From assembly GCA_041168165.1 (NCBI GenBank), contig JBEELK010000305.1, positions 1 to 15,236 on the forward strand: a DNA stretch of 15,236 nt. Direction: 5' to 3'. Positions within the stretch are counted from its first letter, which is position 1; each line of letters starts with the position of its first letter. Below the pieces are notes generated by a model. The model was not told the origin of the DNA. It saw only the letters and a program-made list of their open reading frames with translations, and ran no database searches. The DNA is from SXPK01 sp041168165 (lineage in GTDB: Bacteria; Planctomycetota; UBA1135; UBA2386). The position numbers and the translations under genes are program-made. Below are positions 7,104 to 14,500 of this stretch, piece by piece.

Positions 7104-8045
7104 TCAGCCGAACCGCGCGTCAGGCGGAATGTTGTGGCCGCGCACGAACTCGCCCGCGCTCATGTTGCGGCCGTTGTCGGGCTTGATGCGCGTGATGCGG
7201 TAGAGGTCCTTGCCGGTGCAGACTCGGATCCCTTCTTCGCCCGACGACTGCAGGCCGCCGGGGATGCCCATGCCGTAGAGGTCGCGCTCGACCACGCCTT
7301 CCATCACGATGAAGCGCTTGGCGCCAAGGCGCGTCTGCGCGCCGGGCTTTGGCGTCATCGCGCGCACGAGCAGGTCGACCTTGGTCGCGGGCTGCTTCCA
7401 ATCGATCACGCCGTCGGGCTTCTCGATCTTGCGCGCGTAGGTCGCCTTGCTGTCGTCCTGGTCCTCGTACTTGGCCTTGCCAGCGGCGATGACCTGCAGC
7501 GCCTTGACGAGCGCCGTGCCCGAAAGCGCCGCGAGCCGCTCGCGCAGCGCGCCTGCGTTCTCGTTGGCGCCGATCGGCGTCGCCTCCGTCAGCAACACAG
7601 GACCAGCATCGAGCTTCTCGACGATGCGCATGATCGTGACGCCCGTCTCGGTGCGGCCATCCCAGATCGCGTGCTGGATCGGAGCCGCGCCGCGGTAGAG
7701 CGGCAGCAGCGATGCGTGCGCGTTGATGTGTCCCTGCTTTGGCAGCGTCAGCAGCGATGGCTTGAGCAACACGCCGTAGCTGATGACGACGCCGACGTCG
7801 GGCTGGATCGCGCGCAGTTGCTCCAAGAACTCCGGCGAATGCGGGTCCTCGGGCTGCGCGCACGGCAGGCCCAACTCGGCGGCGCCGAGCTTGACCTCGT
7901 TGTCGTAGATCTTGCGGCCGCGGCCCTTGGGCGCATCCGGCTTGGTGACCACGAGTTGAGGCGTAAACCCGCCATCCTTGAGCGCCGCCATCGCCGGCAC
8001 GGCAAAGTCACTGCTGCCGAAGAAGACGATCTTGAGGGGTGCCAC
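7104..8045 (-). CDS. fmt: Methionyl-tRNA formyltransferase
   Basis: Transfers the formyl group of 10-formyl-tetrahydrofolate to Met-tRNA(fMet) before translation initiation. The 313-residue length fits the family. The N-terminal formyltransferase domain starts KIVFFGSSDFAVP. It contains the catalytic triad Asn108 and His110 in HINAHASLLP, plus Asp146 in KLDAGPV. The SLLP (112-115) and YRGAAPIQHAI segments bind folate and tRNA. The C-terminal domain follows from about residue 205 (KPDGVIDWKQPA onward). The start is a GTG at 8045: three codons before the conserved KIVFFG there is no other start codon, and the open frame further upstream encodes only Arg-rich, unconserved sequence. No clear ribosome binding site is seen. 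rsmB follows after 3 bases. The peptide deformylase gene often found upstream is absent; a divergent HIT-like gene lies there instead. Confidence 0.94.
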   Translation of the reverse strand: MAPLKIVFFGSSDFAVPAMAALKDGGFTPQLVVTKPDAPKGRGRKIYDNEVKLGAAELGLPCAQPEDPHSPEFLEQLRAIQPDVGVVISYGVLLKPSLLTLPKQGHINAHASLLPLYRGAAPIQHAIWDGRTETGVTIMRIVEKLDAGPVLLTEATPIGANENAGALRERLAALSGTALVKALQVIAAGKAKYEDQDDSKATYARKIEKPDGVIDWKQPATKVDLLVRAMTPKPGAQTRLGAKRFIVMEGVVERDLYGMGIPGGLQSSGEEGIRVCTGKDLYRITRIKPDNGRNMSAGEFVRGHNIPPDARFG

Positions 8046-8194
8046 GGTTTGCGGTCCGCAGAGTCGGCGCGGACAGCGACGAATCGGGGCGCGAAGGGTA
8101 GCGGCGCAGAGTGAGCGAGGCAAACGCAGGTTCGATCTGCTACGCAATGGAGACAGCGCAGTGGACCGCTTGCCCTGCTGCGCCGCGCACGAAG

Positions 8195-8995
8195 ATGCCT
8201 GACCCAGTCCATGACCAGAACGCCGCGCGCATGCAAGCGCAGCGCGCCGTGCCGTTCGCGCCAGCTGCTCGCCGCACGCTCTGCGTGTTTGGCGCCGACG
8301 TGGAGTTGGCGCTGCTGCCCCATCGCGCGTCGCGACCCGATCGACCCGGCGCTCGCCCCGCCTTTGGCAACGACCGCGGCATGGCGATCGTCGAGGCCGA
8401 GGCCTCGTGGCGGGACAACGGGCTCGCGCTGACCGGCAACAAGTTCCCGTTCGCACGCGCGCAGACCGTGTTGTGGAGCGAACGGCCGCTGCGCGAACCC
8501 GACGAAGCGTTCCTCGAGGCCGCGCTGTCGTGGACCGACGCGATCGGCGGCTCGTTGCTCGTCAACTCGATCGGCGCCGCCGCGTCGATCCCGCGTGCGC
8601 ATGCGCACCACACCGACGAGACGATGCCGTTCTTGGGCCAACTCAACGAAGAGCCGCTCGAGGCCGATTGGCTGCCGCGCATCGATGGCGTCACCTTCGC
8701 AAAGAAGACGGCGCCCTTTTGGCTTCTATGCGTGCGCGGCGCGGCACCCGCGCGCGCAAAGGCAATCGCTGCTCTGCAAATGCGCCGCATGACGGCGGCG
8801 GTCAATCTCGTCGCGATGCGCGGCGAGACGTTTGTCTATCCGCGATCCTCCGAAACGCCGGCGCCGCACTTCCCGTATCCACTCGGCGCCGCTGAGATCT
8901 GGGGCCGCTGGTGCTATGTCGAAGAGCGCGCGTTTGCTGCAGCGACGAGCGCGGATCTCGAACGTGCGCTGATTGCGGCAGGTTGCGCAATCTGA
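8195..8995 (+). CDS. HIT-superfamily protein, GDP-galactose phosphorylase/GalT-like
   Basis: A 266-residue protein that I place, with moderate confidence, in the GalT branch of the HIT superfamily, which transfers or phosphorolyses nucleotide phosphates. Three blocks occur in the order seen in GDP-L-galactose phosphorylases (VTC2 type): NKFPFARAQTVLW (from residue 82), then VNSIGAAASIPRAHAHHT (Asn124, with His136 and His138 of the HxH motif), then a beta-rich segment VTFAKKTAPFWLLCVRG. In these families the second His of HxHx(Q/x) is the nucleophile, here His138. The position usually held by Gln is Thr, and an extra His (139) is present. The start is uncertain: ATG 8195 is chosen, with in-frame GTG 8111, ATG 8147 and ATG 8231 as alternatives, none with a strong ribosome binding site. 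It converges on scpA, with 10 bases between stop codons. Confidence 0.6.
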   Translation: MPDPVHDQNAARMQAQRAVPFAPAARRTLCVFGADVELALLPHRASRPDRPGARPAFGNDRGMAIVEAEASWRDNGLALTGNKFPFARAQTVLWSERPLREPDEAFLEAALSWTDAIGGSLLVNSIGAAASIPRAHAHHTDETMPFLGQLNEEPLEADWLPRIDGVTFAKKTAPFWLLCVRGAAPARAKAIAALQMRRMTAAVNLVAMRGETFVYPRSSETPAPHFPYPLGAAEIWGRWCYVEERAFAAATSADLERALIAAGCAI

Positions 8996-9005
8996 CGCTC
9001 GCGCA

Positions 9006-9968
9006 TCAACCGGACTGTTCGCCAGCGGACTCTGCAGCCTCTGCTTCGATTGGCTCTGCGATTTCGGCTTCGTCCTGCTCCGGCTCCGGGATCGCTTCGA
9101 TCGAAGCCTCATTGGGCGCTTGCTCCTCGAGCCCAATGTCATTGCCTTCGCCCGCAGCCTTCGCCATCGCAGCCGCGGCTTCTTTCTGGCGCTGCTTCTC
9201 TTCTTCGGCCGTGATGCCCGCGAGGATCTGGTCTGCTGTGACTTCTTCGCCGCCCTTGTAGGCGAGCTGGATATCGCCAAAGCACTGCTCTTGGAATGCG
9301 CGCAGGTAGCCCTGCTTCATCATTTCGAGCAGCGCAATGAGCGTTCCGATCAGTCCATAGCGACCTTCGCGCTTGTCGAAGATCTCCGTGAACCCAACCT
9401 CGCGCTTCTCTTTGAACTGCGTCAGCAGGCGGCGCGTGTAGTAACCGACGTCGCGCTTGTCGACTTCGATCTCCATCGTCGCCTGCTGGCCAATCTGGTC
9501 GAGCAGCTTGGCGAACGCAGACGTGAGGTCCCACACCTGCACCTTGCCGATGTCGAGCTGGTCGTCCTCGTCGGTGTCTTGCAGCTCCTTGGGCAGCGCC
9601 ATGACGAGCGGCGTCTGGCGGCTGCGGCGGTCGGCGCGGGAGTCGAGTTCGCGCGCGAGGTCGCGGTAGCGCTTGTATTCGAGCAGTCGGCGAATGAGGT
9701 CGTCCTTGGGATCGAGCTCCTCTTCGAGTTCGACCGCCTCGGTCGGCAGCAGCTCGCGCGACTTGATCTCCATCAGCGTGCTCGCCATCACGACGAAGTC
9801 GCCAATGTCGTGCAGGTCCAGCTGCTTCAGCACGTCGAGGTGCTTGAGGTAGTCCTTCAGGATCGGCGCGATCGAGATCTCATGCACGTCCACTTCCTGC
9901 TGCCGCACGAGGTGCAGCAGCAGATCCATCGGACCAGAGAAGACGGGCAGTTGGACGCGGTAGGACAC
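9006..9968 (-). CDS. scpA: Segregation and condensation protein A
   Basis: The kleisin subunit of the bacterial SMC-ScpAB condensin complex, which organises and separates chromosomes. The protein opens SYRVQLPVFSGPMDLLLHLV, the characteristic ScpA start. Strongly typical segments follow: VDVHEISIAPILKDYL, GDFVVMASTLMEIKSRELLP, and the C-terminal winged-helix region that contacts the SMC head (ALLEMMKQGYLRAFQE). The start is a GTG at 9968, preceded by GAGGAG at a 6-base spacing, the best ribosome binding site in the window. The frame is open to 10325, but the upstream residues are not conserved. At 320 residues it is longer than many ScpA proteins because the last 75 or so residues form a Glu/Ala-rich acidic tail after the winged helix. 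No scpB follows; the next gene downstream is convergent. Confidence 0.93.
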   Translation of the reverse strand: MSYRVQLPVFSGPMDLLLHLVRQQEVDVHEISIAPILKDYLKHLDVLKQLDLHDIGDFVVMASTLMEIKSRELLPTEAVELEEELDPKDDLIRRLLEYKRYRDLARELDSRADRRSRQTPLVMALPKELQDTDEDDQLDIGKVQVWDLTSAFAKLLDQIGQQATMEIEVDKRDVGYYTRRLLTQFKEKREVGFTEIFDKREGRYGLIGTLIALLEMMKQGYLRAFQEQCFGDIQLAYKGGEEVTADQILAGITAEEEKQRQKEAAAAMAKAAGEGNDIGLEEQAPNEASIEAIPEPEQDEAEIAEPIEAEAAESAGEQSG

Positions 9969-10106
9969 AGAGGACTCCTCGGCGCATGCTCGCAGACGAG
10001 CCGCCGCAGGGGAACTGCCTTGATGGACGAATGCGCTGAGCGGACGCGCGTTGTGCTGCGCGCGCGAGCAGCCAATTCGACGGCGGAAAGGCGGCGCGCG
10101 GGGTGC

Positions 10107-10112
10107 GATACT
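10107..10112 (+). promoter_or_regulatory. Candidate extended -10 element for the kdsD operon
   Basis: GATACT at 10107-10112 is preceded by TGC, giving an extended -10-like pattern (TGnTATAAT, four of six matches). A -35 element is poor (CGGAAA at 10084-10089). The kdsD ATG lies only 11 bases from the end of this element, and no ribosome binding site is seen before it. If the element is real, the transcript would start almost at the ATG. Weak evidence. Confidence 0.22.
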
Positions 10113-10122
10113 CTCGCCCCCC

Positions 10123-11094
10123 ATGGACCAACGGATCCAACGCGCACGCGAGATCATCGCGCACGAAGCCGACGCCGTGCAGAGAGTCGCCGACCGCATC
10201 GGCCCTGACTTCTGCGCCGTGGTCGACCTCGTGCTCGCCCGCAAGGGCCGCGTCGTGACCGCGGGCATGGGCAAGGCCGGCATCATCGCGACCAAGGTCT
10301 CGGCGACGCTCGCATCGACGGGCACGCCGTCGATCTACCTGCATCCGGCCGAAGCGATCCATGGCGACCTCGGCCGCATCGGCGAAGGCGACGTGCTGCT
10401 CGCGTTCTCGAAGTCTGGCGAGACGCAAGAACTGCTCATCATGCTGCCGCACGTGAAGTCCGCGGCCGTGCCGATCGTGAGCGTGACGCAGAGCCGCAAT
10501 TCGACGATGGGTCGGCACAGCGACATCGTGCTGGAGCTCGGCGCAATCGACGAATCCGGGCCGCACGGCCTCGCGCCGAGCGCGTCCACGACGGCGATGC
10601 TGGCGCTCGGCGACGCGCTCGCGCTCGTCGTGCAAGAGGGCCGCAACTTTGGCCCGCAAGAGTTCGCGCGCTTCCACCCCGGTGGCGATCTCGGTCGCAA
10701 GCTGATGAAGGTGGACGAACTGATGCGCCGCGGCGACCGCAACCCAGCTGTCGAGAGTGGCTCGACGCTGCTGTTTGCGATCGAAGTGATGACGCGCACG
10801 CCGGGCAGGCCTGGCGCCACTTCGATCACGGCAAAGGATGGCTCGCTGCTCGGCTTCTTCACCGATGGCGATCTGCGGCGACTGATCGAACGCGGCCTCG
10901 CAGATCCGCGCACCGTGCGCATCGACGACGTGATGACGAAGAACCCGCGGCGGATCTCAGACGAGACCTTCGCGCTCGAAGCGCTCGGCATCATGCGCCA
11001 GATGTCGATCGACCAACTGCCGGTGGTCGACGCGCAGCAGAAGCTGATCGGCTTGCTCGACGTGCAAGACTTGTTGGACCTCAGGATCGGATGA
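10123..11094 (+). CDS. kdsD: Arabinose-5-phosphate isomerase (KdsD/KpsF family)
   Basis: Interconverts D-ribulose 5-phosphate and D-arabinose 5-phosphate, the first step toward Kdo, the sugar that joins lipid A to the core of lipopolysaccharide. The 323-residue length and layout are standard: an N-terminal SIS domain (about 30-180) and two CBS repeats (about 205-323). SIS signatures are GMGKAG (48-53), where GxGKSG is usual, SATLASTGTPSIYLHPAEA, and HGDLG (80-84), followed by FSKSGETQELL. The linker has the typical FARFHPGGDLGRKL. CBS ends read GFFTDGDLRR and GLLDVQDLLDLRIG. The ATG at 10123 is preceded by a C-rich stretch with no ribosome binding site. The stop overlaps the kdsC start (ATGA), so the two are translationally coupled. 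Cytoplasmic. Confidence 0.93.
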   Translation: MDQRIQRAREIIAHEADAVQRVADRIGPDFCAVVDLVLARKGRVVTAGMGKAGIIATKVSATLASTGTPSIYLHPAEAIHGDLGRIGEGDVLLAFSKSGETQELLIMLPHVKSAAVPIVSVTQSRNSTMGRHSDIVLELGAIDESGPHGLAPSASTTAMLALGDALALVVQEGRNFGPQEFARFHPGGDLGRKLMKVDELMRRGDRNPAVESGSTLLFAIEVMTRTPGRPGATSITAKDGSLLGFFTDGDLRRLIERGLADPRTVRIDDVMTKNPRRISDETFALEALGIMRQMSIDQLPVVDAQQKLIGLLDVQDLLDLRIG

Positions 11095-11648
11095 GCACGG
11101 ACCAGAAGCAGGACCTCGCGCGCCTTCCCGATGTTGGCGCGCTTCGCCGCATCCGCATGCTGCTGCTCGACGTCGACGGCGTGCTGACCGACGGTCGCAT
11201 CCACTTCGACCCCGAGGGTCGCGAGTACAAGTCGTTCCACACGCGCGATGCGGCGGGCCTCGTCTACTGGCATCGCAGCGGGCACCTGTCTGGGTTCTTG
11301 TCGGGACGCGGCGGCCACGTCGTCGAGATGCGCGCAAAGCAACTCGGCATCCACGAGCCCGTGCTCAACCGCATCGATAAGGAACGCGCGTTTGAGGAGA
11401 TCCTCGCGCGGCAGAAGCTCGACGCATCCGAGATCGCGTACGTCGGCGATGACTTGCTCGACCTGCCAGTGCTGCGCCGCGTCGGCTTCTCCGCGACGGT
11501 CGCAGATGGCGCCAAGGAAGTCCGCGACGCGGTTCACTTCACAACGCGCGCATGCGGCGGCTTTGGCGCGGTGCGCGAAGTGATCGAACTGCTGCTGCAG
11601 CAGAAAGGGCTCTGGGACGCGATCGTCCAGCGCGGAGGGCTCGGGTGA
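11091..11648 (+). CDS. kdsC: Kdo-8-phosphate phosphatase (HAD family)
   Basis: Hydrolyses 3-deoxy-D-manno-octulosonate 8-phosphate to Kdo, later in the same pathway as kdsD. The 185-residue protein is a cap-less HAD phosphatase of the KdsC type. Motif I is DVDGVLTDG with nucleophile Asp27 and acid/base Asp29. Motif II is Ser71 in LSGRGG, motif III Lys97 (DKERAF), and motif IV VGDDLLDLPVL with Asp120, Asp121 and Asp124. The segment FHTRDAAGL matches the KdsC substrate region (F-x-x-x-D-G/A), and CGGFGAVREVIELLL the conserved C-terminal loop (GG-x-GAVRE) that closes over the neighbouring subunit's active site. The start overlaps the kdsD stop by 4 bases, and its own stop overlaps the next start (GTGA). 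Confidence 0.94.
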   Translation: MSTDQKQDLARLPDVGALRRIRMLLLDVDGVLTDGRIHFDPEGREYKSFHTRDAAGLVYWHRSGHLSGFLSGRGGHVVEMRAKQLGIHEPVLNRIDKERAFEEILARQKLDASEIAYVGDDLLDLPVLRRVGFSATVADGAKEVRDAVHFTTRACGGFGAVREVIELLLQQKGLWDAIVQRGGLG

Positions 11649-14500
11649 AGCGCGCGCTCCTGTTCGTCCTGCTGCTTGCGATCGGTTTCCTAGTGCTCGT
11701 GCTGTCGCTTGGCGACGACGGCCGCAAGGAACGCGCGCAGCGGCAGCAGCAAGAAGCAAAGCAACCTGAGCCGAAGCGCGAGCCCGCGACAGACGCGATC
11801 CGACTCGACCAAGAGGGCACGCAGGTCGGCCTCAGCGGTGCGTTCACGATCAATCGCCACCGCGACGTGCCGCGCGAAGGCGGCGGCGTCGTGCGGCAGA
11901 AGATCTACGAGCTGACGTGCAAGGACAGCGCGCCTGCGGCGGATGGACGCCATCGGTTGCAGGACCTTCGCGTTCGCTTCTTTGACGACGGCAAGCACGC
12001 GGCGGACCTGACGGCATCGCGCGCACTCGTCGAACTCCAAGCGGGAGCCAACAAGCAACGCGAGTTGCGCGAGAACCGCGAACTCGAGTTGGAAGACGCG
12101 CTGCTCACAAGCGTGCCTGGCGGCGACCTTCCGCCAGTGCGACTCGAACTCGGACTCGTGCGCGCGCTCGTCGACGAAACCGCGATCTCGTTGCACACCG
12201 CCGACGAGAACCAACCAGTCACCGTCATCGTCGACGGCGAGCGCAGCGGCGAGTTGCGCGGCCGCGGCATGCGCGCGCGATTCCCGCGCGAACGCAATCG
12301 CGACGACAGCGCGCTCGAACTCGTGATCCAGAAGGAGCCCGTCGTGCAGATGCAGGGGCTCTTGCTGAAGGCGAGCGGCACGCTGCGCTACGTCGAGATG
12401 CTGCGCTCTGGCGCCGCATCGATCGCGCTCGAGCGCGACGTGTCTGCAGACCTACAGCCGCAGCAAGGCGCAAAGAACCCCGTCGGCGGCGCGCTCGTCG
12501 TCACGGGACAACGCATGCTCGGATGGCTGCAGCGCAGCCAGAAGTCACGCGGCTCCGCGAGCAGTCGCGGCGCTGCGTTGTCTTGGACCGCGCTGCGACT
12601 GTTTGGCGAACCAGCGCACGTGCACACGGACACGATCGACCTCGACAGCCCGCGCATCACGGTCGAGCCGGGGCCATCGGGCGACCTTGCGACGATCACC
12701 GCGGACGGCGGCGAGTCCGCGCTGCAGCAACGCGGCGACCAATCGGCGAGCTTCCGATCGGCGCATCCGATTCGGTTGCATCGCGCATCGGCGTCGATTG
12801 CGGCAGTGCATCGCGCGTTTGGCTTTCCGTCGTTCGCGCTCGGCGCGCTCGCGCAGATGGAGATCGTGGTGTTCGAAGGCGCAGCGCAGGTCGACGCGCA
12901 AGATGGCGTCGAGTTGCGCACGGACCGCGGCATGCACGTGTTCCGCGCGCAATCGCAAGGCGACGCCGCGGCGCTCGCTGCGCGCGCGTTTGGCGAAGTG
13001 CGCATCGCGTATGGCAAGGCACAAGAACGCGTCGAAGCGACAGGCGACTCCGGCTTCTTGCTCGCGCGTTCCAAGAACGGCGACGACCTGCGCATGGGCG
13101 TGGACGACGCAGCATCGCCGCAGCGCTTTCAAGTGACGCGCGGCGCGTTGCGGCTCTCGGGCACGGGCGCTGCGCGCGTCGTGCGCGCGATCGACGGCAA
13201 GGTCGCGATCACGTTGCGCAGCGCGACGTCCTCGATCGAAGCCGAGAATGGCGCGCGCGAGGCTTCCGCGTTTGGCTCGCTCAAGCGCGCCAACTTGCTC
13301 GATGCCACGATCGCCGACTCGTTGCTCGTCGCGTTCGCAGCCGAGGGAACGCCAGCAGAGTTGCATACCGTGCAAGGCGGACAACCGTTGTTCGCCAAGG
13401 CTCTGCGCATCGAACAGATCAGCGACGCAGAGTGGCGCCTTCTCGGCAAGCGCGAACAACTTGCGACGCTGCGCTACGGCGGCGACGTCGTGGAGAAGGG
13501 CGCGATCCGCGGCGAATTGCTCGCGCCTCGCATCGACATCCATCGCGTCACCGAACGCTCCGTCGTGCTCGATGCGCGCGGCGAAGCAGGCGAGCCAGCG
13601 CGACTCGACGCCGACGCGCCGATGCGCTCGGGCAGCGACGCGAGCCACGTTGCCGTGCGCGCGGATCGCATTCGCGCGATGCCGTTCTCCGCAGGCCCCG
13701 ACGCGCTGATGCGGCGCATGATGCCGTTTGCATCGACGACGTTCCCGATCGTCGCTGGCCCGCTCTCCCAGCCCTGGATCACCGCGAACGGCGACGTGAT
13801 CGCGGACATCCAAGAGGATCCGCAGAACCGATTGCACGTCGAAGCTCATTCTCTGTTGGCGCGCCCCGGATCGCGATCGATGCAGATCGAAGGCGATGCG
13901 GACGCACAGCGCCTCGCCAAGCTGGTTCGCTTCGAGAAGGGCGCGGAGTCGCTCGTCGCAGAAGGCGCGCGCATTCGCTTCTTTGACGACGGCGGCGAGC
14001 ACGTCTCGATGCTCACCACGTGGTCTGGTCACAGCACGATCGCGCCGCCGCGCGTGTGGTTCCGCAGCGCGTCGAACTCGGTTGGTTGGCTCCGCGGCGA
14101 ATGCCAAGGCGAGATCGAAGTCGTGCGCGAAGCGGTTCGCTTCTTTGGTCCCGTTCAAGCAACGGGCATGAAGAGCGATGGGACCGAGGATCCTCTCGGC
14201 ATGCACGTCGATGCTCGCGAACTCACAATGCGACGCCACAAGGACACGGGCGAGTTGCTCGCAGTCGACGCTGGCGGCGGCGTGACCGTGCGTTGGCGCG
14301 ATCTCTACGCGCACAGCAAGAAGGTCGAACTCGACCTTCGCTGGCAACGCTGCATCGCTGAGGATGCGGATGGAGCCGAGGTGCGATTTGGCAACGGCCA
14401 GAGCTACAACGCGCAACGCATCGAGGCCAACTACGCGACCTACACCGTGCGCAGCTACTTCGGACGATTGCAGCAAGATCAGGGGAGCGAGCCGAAGTGA
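11645..14500 (+). CDS. Very large LptC-like anchored protein with OstA/LptA-like repeats
   Basis: A 951-residue protein starting at a GTG that overlaps the kdsC stop (GTGA). Residues 4-22 form one transmembrane anchor (ALLFVLLLAIGFLVLVL), then a charged linker, then an exported region rich in short alternating hydrophobic strands. This is the topology of LptC, the inner-membrane component that takes lipopolysaccharide from LptBFG and passes it to LptA. The gene also occupies the lptC place after kdsD-kdsC. It is about five times the length of LptC (about 190). LptC-like strand patterns RVRFFDDG (111-116) and RIRFFDDG (778-783) recur, with a third VRFFG at 831-835. Near the C-terminus, VDARELTMRRHKDTGE through GGGVTVRWRDLYAHSKKVEL resembles LptA/OstA jellyroll units. 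I infer a chain of jellyroll units that could span part or all of the periplasm. The family assignment rests on topology, context and weak pattern similarity. Confidence 0.68.
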   Translation: MKRALLFVLLLAIGFLVLVLSLGDDGRKERAQRQQQEAKQPEPKREPATDAIRLDQEGTQVGLSGAFTINRHRDVPREGGGVVRQKIYELTCKDSAPAADGRHRLQDLRVRFFDDGKHAADLTASRALVELQAGANKQRELRENRELELEDALLTSVPGGDLPPVRLELGLVRALVDETAISLHTADENQPVTVIVDGERSGELRGRGMRARFPRERNRDDSALELVIQKEPVVQMQGLLLKASGTLRYVEMLRSGAASIALERDVSADLQPQQGAKNPVGGALVVTGQRMLGWLQRSQKSRGSASSRGAALSWTALRLFGEPAHVHTDTIDLDSPRITVEPGPSGDLATITADGGESALQQRGDQSASFRSAHPIRLHRASASIAAVHRAFGFPSFALGALAQMEIVVFEGAAQVDAQDGVELRTDRGMHVFRAQSQGDAAALAARAFGEVRIAYGKAQERVEATGDSGFLLARSKNGDDLRMGVDDAASPQRFQVTRGALRLSGTGAARVVRAIDGKVAITLRSATSSIEAENGAREASAFGSLKRANLLDATIADSLLVAFAAEGTPAELHTVQGGQPLFAKALRIEQISDAEWRLLGKREQLATLRYGGDVVEKGAIRGELLAPRIDIHRVTERSVVLDARGEAGEPARLDADAPMRSGSDASHVAVRADRIRAMPFSAGPDALMRRMMPFASTTFPIVAGPLSQPWITANGDVIADIQEDPQNRLHVEAHSLLARPGSRSMQIEGDADAQRLAKLVRFEKGAESLVAEGARIRFFDDGGEHVSMLTTWSGHSTIAPPRVWFRSASNSVGWLRGECQGEIEVVREAVRFFGPVQATGMKSDGTEDPLGMHVDARELTMRRHKDTGELLAVDAGGGVTVRWRDLYAHSKKVELDLRWQRCIAEDADGAEVRFGNGQSYNAQRIEANYATYTVRSYFGRLQQDQGSEPK
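11973..11992 (+). repeat. 20-bp exact repeat inside the LptC-like gene, copy 1
   Basis: The same 20 bases occur at 11973-11992 and 13974-13993, in the same reading frame, encoding the RFFDDG core of both copies. The first 12 bases also recur at 14136-14147 (VRFFG). Exact identity 2 kb apart suggests either recent duplication of a unit or strong codon constraint. Confidence 0.7.
13974..13993 (+). repeat. 20-bp exact repeat inside the LptC-like gene, copy 2
   Basis: Second copy of the sequence at 11973-11992, encoding RFFDDG at residues 778-783. The flanking protein sequence (GGEHVSMLT against GKHAADLTA in copy 1) is only loosely similar, so the exact DNA match is confined to the motif itself. 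Confidence 0.7.

Noticed and set aside
8051..8074. A GTCCGC...GCGGAC dyad in the fmt leader
   Set aside because: A 6-bp GC stem with a competing shorter palindrome; common by chance in this composition and no known leader motif.
5307..8114. A 935-codon open frame on the plus strand opposite rsmB and fmt
   Set aside because: It is the shadow of the minus-strand genes in GC-rich DNA: Arg/Ala/His-rich translation, no recognisable motif, and rsmB and fmt on the other strand have complete catalytic motifs.
8095..8123. A TTGCCT-N17-TACCCT sigma-70-like pair on the minus strand upstream of fmt
   Set aside because: Only four of six and three of six matches. Such pairs are expected by chance, and nothing else supports it.
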